This document shows, one piece after another, positions 1 through 13,146 of a stretch of DNA of 64,000 bases (positions are counted from its first letter, which is position 1; each line of letters begins with the position of its first letter). Under the pieces are notes generated by a model, which worked only from the letters and a program-made list of their open reading frames with translations, had not been told where the DNA came from and made no database searches. Position numbers and translations under genes: made by a program. Source of the stretch: Leeuwenhoekiella polynyae (GTDB lineage Bacteria; Bacteroidota; Bacteroidia; Flavobacteriales; Flavobacteriaceae); NCBI RefSeq assembly GCF_004104075.1, contig NZ_QOVK01000021.1, positions 18,807 to 82,806 on the forward strand, read 5' to 3'.

Positions 1-1895
1 TAAACAGTGGGATTAACAATACTACCAGCAGCGTGCAAAGCATAGGTCGTGCAGCCTTCACCTCCAATTTAATCTCTAATGCTTATGTAATGAGACCAAC
101 TGATCCTGTTTATGATACTGCTGGTAATTATTATATGGATCCTAATGTTTTTCAATACATCAACCCGTATGCAGTTGCAGAAACCGTGGTTAATGAAGGG
201 CAAAATAACAGTTTATTTGGGAGTCTTAACACAGATTTAAAATTGGTCAAAGGATTCTCTATAACTGGTTTTGGTAGCTGGAGAAAAACCGATAATGTAA
301 ACGGTTTTTTTCTACCTGTAAAATCAACTGTAGCAGCAGCAATAGATCAAAATGGGTTTGCTAATATTAATAATAATCGTCAAGATGAAAAATTGATGAA
401 TGTAAGCTTGAAATATAAAAACACATTTGGTGATCATACTGTAGATGCATTAGCATTGTATGAATATCAAAGTCAAACTTATCAAGGTAATTATGCGCAG
501 GCAAGAGGCTTTTTTAATGACCTGGCGACTTACAATGCTTTGCAGTTAGGAGACCTGTCTGATGTGCGTCCTGGAGATATTTCTTCGTATAAAAATGACC
601 GTACACTCGCTTCTTTCTTAGGTAGAATAAACTACTCGTATTTAGAACGCTATTTATTAACCTTAAGTTATAGACGTGATGGTTCTTCTGTTTTTGGTGC
701 AAATAATAAATGGGGAAATTTCCCAGCTATTGGTGCTGCTTGGATTATAGATGAAGAAGGGTTTATGAAAAACCAGGATCTTTTTGACCAGTTAAAATTA
801 AGAGCAGGTTATGGGGTTACAGGTAATCAGCAAGGGTTATATCCGCAAAACTCCCTGTCGCTGGTTAGTGCGGCTGGTGTAACCTATTTTGGCGGATCGC
901 AGATTACCAACTTCAACATTACGCAAAACGTAAATGAAGATTTGCGTTGGGAGACTAAAAAGCAGTTTAACGCAGGTATTGACTTTGCGCTATGGGATCG
1001 TAGATTCTCTGGTTCATTTGATGCTTTTACAGCAACTACAGATAATTTACTGTTTAATTATACCGTGCCTCAACCACCATTTCCTTACGGCACTATTGCT
1101 GCAAACGTGGGAAGTATACGCAACAGAGGCTTAGAATTATCGCTTAGCTATGATTTAATTAGCACAGATGATGTGACCTTAACCCTAGGCGGAAATGCTT
1201 CTTTACTAGATAACGAGGTGTTGAATTTAAGCGGAAGCATTAACGGTGTTCCTTTAAATACAGATTATGTGTCTTGGGGTTCTAATTCTTTCTTAATTGA
1301 AGGTAAACCTATAGGGACGTTTAATATTCTTCAGCATTTAGGTAAAGATGATTCTAGCGCAGAAACGGTTGTAGATCAAAATGGAGATGGTGTTATAGAC
1401 CAGGGCGTGAGAAGTCCAGATCGTGTGCTAGAAGGTTCGGCTTTGCCAACATATAATTTTGCATTTAACCCTTCCTTTAGATACAAAGGTTTTGATTTAT
1501 CTATGGTTTGGAGAGGTTCTGGCGGAAACAAAATTTACAACGGAATTAAATCGAGTTTGAGCTATTTAGAAAATTTAGGAAAGTCTAATGTATTGCAAAG
1601 TGCAATTCCGCTAGGGATTTATACCTCGCAATACGGTTCAGATTTATGGTTAGAAAATGGCGATTTTATACGTCTAGAAAACTTAACTGCGGGATATAGA
1701 TTTTCTTTTGAAGATGCTAAGTTCGTAGAGTCTGTACGGGTTTCTTTAACGGGTTCTAACCTGTTATTAATCACAAATTACTCAGGCATAGATCCAGAAC
1801 TTAACTTAAGCGGAGGTAACGGTTTTGGTTCAGATAACGGAATTTACCCAAGAACACGCACAATAGCTTTAGGTCTAAGCGTAAAATTAAAATAA
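1..1895 (+). CDS. susC: SusC/RagA-family TonB-linked outer-membrane transporter, C-terminal part
   Basis: Partial gene: the reading frame is open from the left edge (frame of base 3), so the signal peptide, the carboxypeptidase-like domain and the plug lie outside the window. The visible ~630 residues are beta-barrel sequence with alternating aromatic/polar strands and the typical C-terminal end of SusC proteins (IYPRTRTIALGLSVKLK). SusC imports starch oligosaccharides across the outer membrane using TonB energy. Seven bases separate it from the susD partner, so they are one operon. Substrate is inferred from the GH13 and GH97 genes downstream; the family is certain. Confidence 0.95.
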   Translation, partial: NSGINNTTSSVQSIGRAAFTSNLISNAYVMRPTDPVYDTAGNYYMDPNVFQYINPYAVAETVVNEGQNNSLFGSLNTDLKLVKGFSITGFGSWRKTDNVNGFFLPVKSTVAAAIDQNGFANINNNRQDEKLMNVSLKYKNTFGDHTVDALALYEYQSQTYQGNYAQARGFFNDLATYNALQLGDLSDVRPGDISSYKNDRTLASFLGRINYSYLERYLLTLSYRRDGSSVFGANNKWGNFPAIGAAWIIDEEGFMKNQDLFDQLKLRAGYGVTGNQQGLYPQNSLSLVSAAGVTYFGGSQITNFNITQNVNEDLRWETKKQFNAGIDFALWDRRFSGSFDAFTATTDNLLFNYTVPQPPFPYGTIAANVGSIRNRGLELSLSYDLISTDDVTLTLGGNASLLDNEVLNLSGSINGVPLNTDYVSWGSNSFLIEGKPIGTFNILQHLGKDDSSAETVVDQNGDGVIDQGVRSPDRVLEGSALPTYNFAFNPSFRYKGFDLSMVWRGSGGNKIYNGIKSSLSYLENLGKSNVLQSAIPLGIYTSQYGSDLWLENGDFIRLENLTAGYRFSFEDAKFVESVRVSLTGSNLLLITNYSGIDPELNLSGGNGFGSDNGIYPRTRTIALGLSVKLK

Positions 1896-1901
1896 ACACA
1901 C

Positions 1902-3395
1902 ATGAAACTAAAAAATATACTAGTAGTAGTAGGACTTATAGCTGCAAGCTTTGCAAGCTGTACAGATATAGAAGAGCAAGTTTATGATAAATACCCAGCT
2001 AACGAATTTTACGGCTCGCCAGAAGGCGCGGATGTGGCTTTGGCAGGTGTTTACGCAAGAGTAGGTGGTAACTGGGATGGCGTAGGTTATGCTGGGGCAG
2101 ATAACGGCTGGTATGACCTCAACTCGATGAGTGCAGATGAGCAGGTAATTCCACACCGTAACACAGGCGATTGGCAATTAGATTTTGCTCGTTTGTACTT
2201 ACACTCGTGGTTGCCTACAGATTTAATTGTAAACAATACGTGGAACTGGTTATACAGTGCTGTTTTTAGTGCAAACCTAGCCGTAGAGCAATTGCAAAAT
2301 GCTAACGCAGAGGATTCTAAGATAGCAGAAGCCAAAGTTTTACGCGCATTTTTTTATTACTTATTGATGGATGATTATGGCAATGTACCATTTTATACCG
2401 AAAACAACATTACGGTAGACGAGTTGCCCCAAATAAGCAGAGCAGAATTGTATGATTTTGTAATTACAGAATTAGAAGATAATGTCGAAACACTTGCTAC
2501 TACTAAAGGCGGTACGTACTATGGCCGTTTTAATAAGTGGGCAGGTTATGCTTTGCTGGCTAAAGTATACTTAAATGCAGAGGTTTATAAAGGAACTGCA
2601 CAATGGCAAAAAAGTCTAGATGCGATTACAAAACTAGAAGAAGGTGGCTTCTCGTTACATTCTGGTGCGACAAGTGACACTAACCCTTTAGGGTATGAGT
2701 ATTACGAACTATTTGGTGATGTAATGCCAGAGGATGAAACCATACTTGCGATGTACGTTACCGAAAATATCGTTTCGCGTAATATATATACTGTACGCAG
2801 TTTAAGCGGCCCTCATGCACAAGAAGTATTTGGCTTTAGCGGGTGGAACGGGACTATCGTACCAACCGCTTATTATAATGCGTATGCAGATAATGATATA
2901 CGTAAAGCACAGTTTAAAGTAGGCGAGCAACCAGGAAATATTAGTTACTCTCTTGAAGTCTCTTCATTAGACAATCCTGGCGCTGCACCCTATGCTGGTG
3001 TGCGCAATATGAAGTTTTACCCCGTAGCACCACTAGACGGAGCTGGCGCCTCTAATGATTTTCCAATCTTTAGATATGCAGATTTTATGTTGATGAAAGC
3101 AGAGTGTTATGTTCGCTTAAATAATGCTGCAGCTGCAAAGCCTTTGGTAGATGCGGTACGCGTTAGAGCTGGTTTAGCGGCTCTAGCTGTAGCACCTACC
3201 TTAGAAGATATTTATAACGAGCGTGCTTTTGAGCTTAACTGGGAAGGCCACCGCAGACAAGACATGATACGTTTTGGGACCTTCTTAGATGCTAATGATT
3301 ATAGAGGAGTATCAGAAGCATATAGAACCTTATTTCCTATTCCTACTTCTGCATTAGATGCAAATCAAAATCTTGAACAAAATCCTGGATATTAA
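1902..3395 (+). CDS. susD: SusD-like glycan-binding lipoprotein
   Basis: 497-residue surface lipoprotein. An N-terminal hydrophobic stretch ends in a lipobox (ASFASC, Cys about residue 19). Length and features fit SusD/RagB: TPR-like helices in the middle and the conserved C-terminal motif around RAFELNWEGHRRQDMIRFG, ending with the usual P-I-P and NPGY. It caps the SusC barrel and hands it glycan chains. Position right behind susC and ahead of a SusE-like gene supports a starch/maltodextrin locus. Confidence 0.95.
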   Translation: MKLKNILVVVGLIAASFASCTDIEEQVYDKYPANEFYGSPEGADVALAGVYARVGGNWDGVGYAGADNGWYDLNSMSADEQVIPHRNTGDWQLDFARLYLHSWLPTDLIVNNTWNWLYSAVFSANLAVEQLQNANAEDSKIAEAKVLRAFFYYLLMDDYGNVPFYTENNITVDELPQISRAELYDFVITELEDNVETLATTKGGTYYGRFNKWAGYALLAKVYLNAEVYKGTAQWQKSLDAITKLEEGGFSLHSGATSDTNPLGYEYYELFGDVMPEDETILAMYVTENIVSRNIYTVRSLSGPHAQEVFGFSGWNGTIVPTAYYNAYADNDIRKAQFKVGEQPGNISYSLEVSSLDNPGAAPYAGVRNMKFYPVAPLDGAGASNDFPIFRYADFMLMKAECYVRLNNAAAAKPLVDAVRVRAGLAALAVAPTLEDIYNERAFELNWEGHRRQDMIRFGTFLDANDYRGVSEAYRTLFPIPTSALDANQNLEQNPGY

Positions 3396-3407
3396 AAACA
3401 CCGTACT

Positions 3408-4760
3408 ATGAAAAATTATATGAATAAATTTTTATTTCTTCTTGCTGTGGTTTTCCTTTTTGCAGCTTGTGAAGACGATGCAGAATTAACAAAACTGGCA
3501 ACCGTAAATTTCACGGAAAATCCCTTAGCAACTCCAGATGCAATACTGTTAACTCAAGAAGAAGCTATTCAAGCAGCAGTAACAGTATCTTGGGATGCAA
3601 TTACTTTTCCTATAGAAGCTCCAGTAATATATAGCCTACAATTTGACGTGGCTACAGATACGATAGGTGATCAAGCCTGGGCTAATGGCGTAACTGTAGT
3701 AGCAGGGTCTGAGGTATTTAGTAAATCATTTATTGGTTCAGAAATAAATGATATTGCAAAAGATTTGGGACTAGAGGCAGGTGTAGAAAGTACGGTATTA
3801 TTACGCGTACAAGCCTATTTAGACCGTACAATTTTCTCTAGTGCGATTGGAATGCAGGTTACACCCTATACTACGATAATCCCAAATACTAGTTTATACC
3901 TACCGGGAAGTTATTCAGATTGGAATGCGGACACAGCAAATACTATTTCGGCAACTGCTACATCTGGAGTTTTTAAAGGGGTATTCACGTTGAGCGATGC
4001 AGATAAATTAGAATTTAAAATTGCTTTAGATCTAGATTCTGAAACGGTTTATGGCGGCGATGATAACGGAAACCTTGTGCTAGATGGTGCAAATCTTAAG
4101 CTACCTGCAGCAGGAACGTACCAAATAAACGTAGATCTAAATACTTTAAAATGGTCTGCAACCCCATATTCTTGGGGAATTATTGGTCCTGCAACACCAC
4201 AAGGTTGGGGTGCAGATACAGACATGTTTTATGATACAACAAATCAGGTTTGGAAATACGTAGGCTACCTACAAACCGGTGCGATGAAATGGAGACTTAA
4301 TGACGATTGGGCAACTAATTATGGGCCGCAAAATAATGATGACGGTATTGCGTATTTAGATGATCCGGGTGCGTATACAGTTACTGCTTCTAGTGTTTAT
4401 GAAGTTACTTTTAAAGTAAATGAAGATCCTGCAACAGCGACGTATAGCATTAATACAGTTAACTGGGGAATTATAGGCGATGCAACACCAGCAGGTTGGG
4501 ATGCAGATACAGATATGACGTTTAACTCTACGGGAGGGTTTTGGGAAATCACAGCAGATTTAGTTCCTGGTGCGTTAAAGTTTAGACGCGATGATTCGTG
4601 GCCTAACAACTACGGACCACGAAATAGTACAGACGGTATTTTGTATTACGATGATCCTGGTGCACACGGGGTTAACGAGGCGGGTACCTATTACATAACC
4701 TTTACGGTAGATGCTACAAACCCTGAAATGGCAAATTATACCATTGAGAAACTAAACTAA
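3408..4760 (+). CDS. SusE/SusF-like starch-binding surface lipoprotein
   Basis: 450-residue lipoprotein (signal ending LFAACED). Residues ~25-140 resemble the SusE N-terminal Ig-like domain. Behind it lie a carbohydrate-binding module with LPGSYSDWN and then two near-repeats of ~99 residues, each beginning WGIIG-ATP-GW-ADTDM and containing NYGP(Q/R)N. These are CBMs of the SusE/SusF type that hold starch on the cell surface; the Trp and Asn-Tyr residues in each repeat are good ligand-platform candidates. Third gene of the sus operon. SusE versus SusF cannot be decided from sequence. Confidence 0.88.
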   Translation: MKNYMNKFLFLLAVVFLFAACEDDAELTKLATVNFTENPLATPDAILLTQEEAIQAAVTVSWDAITFPIEAPVIYSLQFDVATDTIGDQAWANGVTVVAGSEVFSKSFIGSEINDIAKDLGLEAGVESTVLLRVQAYLDRTIFSSAIGMQVTPYTTIIPNTSLYLPGSYSDWNADTANTISATATSGVFKGVFTLSDADKLEFKIALDLDSETVYGGDDNGNLVLDGANLKLPAAGTYQINVDLNTLKWSATPYSWGIIGPATPQGWGADTDMFYDTTNQVWKYVGYLQTGAMKWRLNDDWATNYGPQNNDDGIAYLDDPGAYTVTASSVYEVTFKVNEDPATATYSINTVNWGIIGDATPAGWDADTDMTFNSTGGFWEITADLVPGALKFRRDDSWPNNYGPRNSTDGILYYDDPGAHGVNEAGTYYITFTVDATNPEMANYTIEKLN

Positions 4761-4791
4761 TTAGTGATTACTAATGCTTAAAGACATAACA

Positions 4792-8308
<3,517 letters not shown>

Positions 8309-8349
8309 CTGAAGAAATAAATAAATTGTAAAATTCAATTAAATATTTA

Positions 8350-8384
8350 AAATCTCAGACTAATATCAAGTCTGAGATTTTTTT
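8350..8384 (+). terminator. Rho-independent terminator of the sus operon
   Basis: Perfect 12-bp stem AAATCTCAGACT / AGTCTGAGATTT with a 7-nt loop, followed by TTTT. It sits 41 bp behind the GH97 stop and cleanly ends the polysaccharide locus. The AT-rich stretch from here to 8574 holds no gene that I can recognise. Confidence 0.93.
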
Positions 8385-8574
8385 GTTAGATGTAATTAAT
8401 GATTAAATATTGTACATATCCCGAGTACTGATTCCTGTTAATAATATTTATTCAAACTTAAAAAATTAATAAAAAGAGGTTTTAGATTTTCTTCAAATAG
8501 TATTTTAATATGTTTTTTTAATCTGATATAAGTGAAGATTACTTTTTAACTGGATTATGCTTCAATTACCTGAG

Positions 8575-8933
8575 TTAATTTATAGACTTATAAAAAGTCA
8601 ATGGTTCTGCAAAATTTTGCCTAACCTGCACCATTAAATCCCCCACACCCCGCGCCATTGGATCTTTAACGGATTTTGAGTTACCGTAGCCCAAATTGTT
8701 CCGTATGGAGACATCACATCTTCCTGGCTCAGATACTCTCCCTCAATTTCTGAAGTTTTCACTGCCTCAGCAACCATTAGCGATAAGATAGCTTCCATTT
8801 GCATCGTATCTGAAAGTCCTTCCAATATACCATTAACGCGACCAGCCCTTTGGCTGAATTTAAAGAGCTTCTCTTCAATTTCAGTTGTTGTATACTTAAA
8901 ATTTGGCCAGTCTTCGTATTGCCAATTATACAT
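8575..8933 (-). pseudogene. Fic-family protein, frameshifted N-terminal remnant
   Basis: The reading frame starting MYNWQYEDWPNFKY and containing SEIEGEYLSQEDV matches the N-terminal (DUF4172-like) domain of Fic/DOC AMP-transferases. Near 8706-8712 the sense jumps to another frame: the +1 frame continues as SIRNNLG, MARGVGDLMVQVRQNF and stops at 8575-8577. So there is a single frameshift plus loss of the whole catalytic part; no HPFxxGNGR motif exists nearby. Nonfunctional relic, a sign that this intergenic region has received and lost DNA. Confidence 0.85.
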
Positions 8934-8977
8934 GATGAGCTGATTAAACTAATTAATTGGCTCAAGTATAGTAAAAA

Positions 8978-9010
8978 TTTGAGCCGATTAGCACTTCTAA
9001 TCGGCTCAAA
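8978..9010 (-). terminator. Strong hairpin, terminator-like on the minus strand
   Basis: Perfect 14-bp inverted repeat TTTGAGCCGATTAG / CTAATCGGCTCAAA with a 5-nt loop. Read on the minus strand the stem is followed by a short T run (AAATTTTTAC), as in an intrinsic terminator. No minus-strand gene lies upstream of it (9011-9237 is empty), so it may be the leftover terminator of a lost gene. Confidence 0.5.
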
Positions 9011-9237
9011 GCTTTATTATGGGTTGTCTATTTTATAAGAAACCGCTTATGAGTTTAGACTTGAAGTATCTATAGTTAAGATCCTGTCCTAATATATTAA
9101 ACTTAAACAATTAACTTAATTATTCTACGGCATTGCTAACCCTTTTTACTGGTTTGCATATCAAGAGGTTTCAGATAGTATTTTAATTCACTAAATTGGT
9201 TAGCATTTCTGAACTTCAGAAATTTAAACCGAAAATT

Positions 9238-11475
9238 ATGAGTACAATAAAAACTTCCGTAAATCGTCGTTCTTTTCTTAAAATCTCAGCTTTAGCCAGT
9301 GGCGGAATGCTATTAAGTTTCAATTGGCTCTTGCATTCTAACACCAATGCGATTACTGAAGAACAAATTCCTGAAGGATGGTTTGAAATGAATGCCTATT
9401 TAAAAATAGCTACAGATGGGACAGTAACAATAATGGCTCCCAATCCAGAATTTGGTCAAAATGTATTAACATCCTTACCTATGATTGTTGCTGAGGAATT
9501 AGACGTCGACTGGGATCAAGTTGTTGTAAAGCAAGCCTCTTTTCGTACCGATTTATATACGAGACAATTTGCTGGCGGCAGTCAATCTGTAAGGCAAGGC
9601 TATAATGCCTTACGTACAGCGGGAGCAACAGCACGCCAGATGCTAATTAATGCCACTGCCAAAGTCTGGAATGTTTCAGCTTCAGAAATTACAATCAAAA
9701 AAGGCATTTTAAAGCATACATCCGGTAAAACAAGTACTTATGGCGAAATGGCTGAAGCAGCATCGCAAGAAAAAGTTCCAGAGTCTGTAGAATTAAAAAA
9801 TACCGAAGATTTTACGATTATAAGCAGCTCTAAAAAGAATGTTGCTTTACCAGACATTGTAAGCGGAAAACCCTTATTTGGAATGGATTATAAGGTTCCA
9901 GGAATGAAGTATGCTACCATAGCACATCCTCCTGCATTTGGACTTAAATTGAAATCTTACGACGGTACGGAAGCTTTAAAAATGCCTGGAATAACTGATA
10001 TTTTTGATATTGACATTTACAATGAAGGCTATGAGTTAAACATCTTTGACACCGCTACCTTTCCCAATCTAGTGGTAGTGGTAGGCGATTCTACCTGGCA
10101 AGTTATGCAAGCAAAAAAAGCATTAAAACTGGAGTGGGAACCCTTTGAAGAACATACGCTTAAACTCAATGTCTTTGGCAATAAATCGACTCAGGTAGTT
10201 CCGGCAGGATTGGAGAGTTCTGAAGATCACTTGGAACAGATGGATGCTAAATCTAAAGAACCTGGTACTGTAGTACGCAAAGATGGTGATCCTGAAACAG
10301 CATTTAAAAATGCCGCTAAGGTTATTGAAAGTACGTATACCGCTCCTTTTTTAGCACATAATGCCATGGAACCGGTAAACTTTTTTGCTCACGTTACTGA
10401 AGATAAAGCAATATTAGCCGGTCCTTTACAGGCTCCCGAACTTACAGAGCCTACGGTTGCCGCACGGCTAGGAATGAGTAAAGATCAAATTGAAATTATT
10501 ATGACCCGTATGGGTGGTGGTTTTGGCAGACGGGCATATTCTCACGAGGTCGTTGAAGCTGCTGTAATTTCTCAAAAAATAAAAAATCCGGTCAAGTTGG
10601 TGTATACCCGCGAGGACGATATGACTTACGGCATTTACCGTCCTGCCTACCACGCTACTTTTAGAGCAGCTTTGGATGAAAATAATAAAATGGTTGCCTA
10701 CCACATAAAAACAGGCGGTATACCTGAGAGTCCGCTGCATGCAAACCGTTTCCCGGCAGGAGCGGTTGACAATTATCTAGCTGAAAGCTGGCAAATTAAT
10801 TCAAACATTACCATCGGAGCTTTTAGAGCTCCGCGTTCTAATTTTATGGGCGGTTCTGAACAGGCGTTTCTGGACGAGGTTGCTGTTGCCGCCGGTAAGG
10901 ATCCTATTGCATTTAGACTAGAATTGTTTGAAAAAGCAAAAACAGGTCCGGTAGGCAAAGACAATGATTACGAAGCAGATCGCTTTATAGTGCTACTTGA
11001 ATTGTTACGTGATAAATCAAACTGGGAAATTTCAAAACCCGGTGTTCATCGGGGTGTTGCGGCCTACTACTGCCACAACAGTTACGTAGGTCACGTAGTT
11101 GATTTAAAAAACGAAAATGAAAAATTAGTTTTTGATAAAGTGTATAGTGCTGTAGACTGCGGCATTGTTATCAATAAGGATGCTGCACGAAATATGGTGG
11201 AAGGCGCGGTTACCGATGGTTTGGGAAATGCGATGTTTGGCAAAATGACTTTTAAAGACGGTGTGCCACAGAAAAGTAATTTTTACAATTACAGATTGAT
11301 ACGTATGCCGGAAGCTCCTAAAGATATTGAAGTGCATTTTGTTGAAAATGGTAAAAACCCTACTGGTTTAGGAGAGCCCCCGTTCCCTCCTATTTTTGCC
11401 GCGTATACTAATGCATTGTCCCGGGCAAAAAATAAACGGCACTACAACCATCCTTTCGAGGAAGAAATGTTGTAA
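9238..11475 (+). CDS. Molybdopterin-binding large subunit of an aldehyde/isoquinoline-type oxidoreductase
   Basis: 745 residues from ATG 9238; an earlier in-frame start at 9196 would put 14 residues ahead of the Tat signal and is less likely. Twin-arginine signal NRRSFLKISALASGG: exported folded, with cofactor, to the periplasm. Xanthine-oxidase-family molybdopterin domains follow, with GGGFGRR in the cofactor region and a C-terminal GLGEPP carrying the presumed catalytic Glu. It resembles the IorB type (isoquinoline 1-oxidoreductase beta), which hydroxylates aldehydes or N-heterocycles. It should pair with the 2Fe-2S protein at 13812-14276 and a cytochrome. Substrate unknown. Confidence 0.9.
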   Translation: MSTIKTSVNRRSFLKISALASGGMLLSFNWLLHSNTNAITEEQIPEGWFEMNAYLKIATDGTVTIMAPNPEFGQNVLTSLPMIVAEELDVDWDQVVVKQASFRTDLYTRQFAGGSQSVRQGYNALRTAGATARQMLINATAKVWNVSASEITIKKGILKHTSGKTSTYGEMAEAASQEKVPESVELKNTEDFTIISSSKKNVALPDIVSGKPLFGMDYKVPGMKYATIAHPPAFGLKLKSYDGTEALKMPGITDIFDIDIYNEGYELNIFDTATFPNLVVVVGDSTWQVMQAKKALKLEWEPFEEHTLKLNVFGNKSTQVVPAGLESSEDHLEQMDAKSKEPGTVVRKDGDPETAFKNAAKVIESTYTAPFLAHNAMEPVNFFAHVTEDKAILAGPLQAPELTEPTVAARLGMSKDQIEIIMTRMGGGFGRRAYSHEVVEAAVISQKIKNPVKLVYTREDDMTYGIYRPAYHATFRAALDENNKMVAYHIKTGGIPESPLHANRFPAGAVDNYLAESWQINSNITIGAFRAPRSNFMGGSEQAFLDEVAVAAGKDPIAFRLELFEKAKTGPVGKDNDYEADRFIVLLELLRDKSNWEISKPGVHRGVAAYYCHNSYVGHVVDLKNENEKLVFDKVYSAVDCGIVINKDAARNMVEGAVTDGLGNAMFGKMTFKDGVPQKSNFYNYRLIRMPEAPKDIEVHFVENGKNPTGLGEPPFPPIFAAYTNALSRAKNKRHYNHPFEEEML

Positions 11476-11496
11476 ACTCCTTTAGAAAAGTTATTA

Positions 11497-12513
11497 ATGA
11501 CTCACGAGTTTAAAAAAATTATTGAAACCTCTTATCAATATTTCAAGCAGAATAAGGCTGCTGTTCTAGCTACAGTAGTTCATTTAGAGGGATCTTCTTA
11601 CCGCAAACCAGGAGTTAGAATGTTAATCTCTGAAAAAGGAGAAATGACCGGTGCTGTCAGCGGTGGTTGTGTAGAAAAGGAAATTTATTTTCAAGCTGCA
11701 ACTGTTTTTAGAACCGGTAAGGCAAAGATGATGACTTATGACGGACGTTATCGATTAGGTTGCGAGGGGATTTTGTATATTCTGATTGAGCCCTTTTTTA
11801 CAGATGAAGCTCAATTTAAGAAAATCCTATCGGCTATAAATAATAGAGTCATCATCAAGATTTATGTTACCTACACCTTAGATACAGAAACCTACTCCAA
11901 TGAATTAGGATCAATATTCACACTAAAAGACAGAAACTCTATTTCAGAAGCTTCTATTAACGGGCAATCCCCAATATTGAAAATGTTTATTCAGGAGTTG
12001 TCGCCGCTTTTCCAGCTGTTCATAATAGGTTCGGAACATGACGCCGTCCAACTGGCATTAATCGGTTCTTATATGGGATGGAAGGTCACTCTTATCGCAT
12101 CACCAAAAGATCCAAGAAATAAGAGTCACTTTCCCGGTGTTGAGTCTGTAAAACATCTAAATCCCATTGATACTAAAATATTAGAAATAGATGATAATTC
12201 TGCAGTAGTACTGATGAATCATAATTATGCTACAGACTTAAATTTTCTTTATAATCTAGCAGAAACCAACCCCCTTTATATTGGGCTACTCGGTTCTGTC
12301 AAAAGAAGAGAAAAGTTAATAAATGAACTCATAGAAGTTCATTCTGAAAAGGCAGACCGTATTATTGATAAATTATATGGTCCAGCGGGATTAGATATTT
12401 CTGCAATAACACCACAAGAAATTGCAAATGCCATTATTAGCGAAATAATAGCGGTTGGAAGAAATAAAGCGGTAAATTCTTTGAGAAACCAATCAGAAAA
12501 AATTAGTTTCTAG
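11497..12513 (+). CDS. XdhC/CoxI-family molybdenum-cofactor maturation protein
   Basis: 338 residues. N-terminal XdhC/CoxI domain with VHLEGSSYRKPGVRML and SGGCVEKEI, including the conserved Cys in GGCV; C-terminal Rossmann-like XdhC domain ending with GPAGLDISAITPQEIANAI. Proteins of this family bind molybdenum cofactor and load its sulfurated form into xanthine-oxidase-type enzymes. It lies 21 bp behind the large subunit, so co-transcription is expected. Cytoplasmic, no signal peptide. Confidence 0.92.
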   Translation: MTHEFKKIIETSYQYFKQNKAAVLATVVHLEGSSYRKPGVRMLISEKGEMTGAVSGGCVEKEIYFQAATVFRTGKAKMMTYDGRYRLGCEGILYILIEPFFTDEAQFKKILSAINNRVIIKIYVTYTLDTETYSNELGSIFTLKDRNSISEASINGQSPILKMFIQELSPLFQLFIIGSEHDAVQLALIGSYMGWKVTLIASPKDPRNKSHFPGVESVKHLNPIDTKILEIDDNSAVVLMNHNYATDLNFLYNLAETNPLYIGLLGSVKRREKLINELIEVHSEKADRIIDKLYGPAGLDISAITPQEIANAIISEIIAVGRNKAVNSLRNQSEKISF

Positions 12514-12709
12514 GCAAATAATAAAGATTTAGAATATTATTTGATATACGTAATGGTTTACATTAAAATGATAATTATAGAACCGCTGCTTTTTACTATT
12601 ATTGCGGCGTAAACCAATGAGCCATCTCCAGCAAAACATAAGGGTTTTAGAAACTCAGACCCAGTTTAATTTACAGACCCGACCCTTACTGACCCGTTGG
12701 CGGATCTTT

Positions 12710-13132
12710 TTAGTTCATTTTCTTAAAAATTATGGGCATCGTTTCTTCATCAATCCCATTCAAATCAATTAATTTTAAAGACCTCATCCTTTTTAAGGTT
12801 TGCGTTTTATACTTTTTAAAATGTGGTGTTTCCCAATGTGCTTTGTATGCGTTACTACCTGCATAGATATCTAATAATAGTTCAATTTCAGTGGGTTTTC
12901 TTTTTTGATACCTAGGATAAATTGAAATCACACCGGGTTACAATATGACGGAGACTTTAGACTCTTCCTTAAGTATTGATTTATAATCATCTAGAAAGGC
13001 AGGTTCAATCTCAATTTCAGCCATTCGAATCATCATTTTATCCACGTCAAGATTTTGACTATGTCCAACCTCTTTTCTACAGGAAATACTTAGAAGGGTA
13101 ACTAAAATGAGACTTACTTTATTCAGGTGCAG
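12710..13132 (-). pseudogene. Antibiotic-biosynthesis-monooxygenase (ABM) lipoprotein, interrupted by a stop codon
   Basis: Reading upstream from the stop at 12710 gives the ABM fold signature DIYAGSNAYKAHWETPHFKKY. The same frame continues through an in-frame TAA at 12938-12940 into MAEIEIEPAFLDDYKSILKE, the N-terminal half of the family, and further into a lipoprotein signal (VTLLSISCRK). No ATG precedes the signal sequence in this frame. One nonsense mutation and probably a lost start have killed it. It is the last gene of the minus-strand operon. Between it and xdhC (12514-12709) no gene is visible. Confidence 0.78.
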
Positions 13133-13146
13133 TTCTTCTAATTGGG

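Noticed and set aside
8700..8720. Programmed frameshift in the Fic gene
   Set aside because: No slippery heptamer seen and the catalytic region is gone afterwards, so decay explains it better.
12541..12620. Terminator between xdhC and the ABM remnant (GGTTTAC/GTAAACC)
   Set aside because: The 7-bp stem encloses a loop of about 50 nt and lacks a T run; too weak to call.
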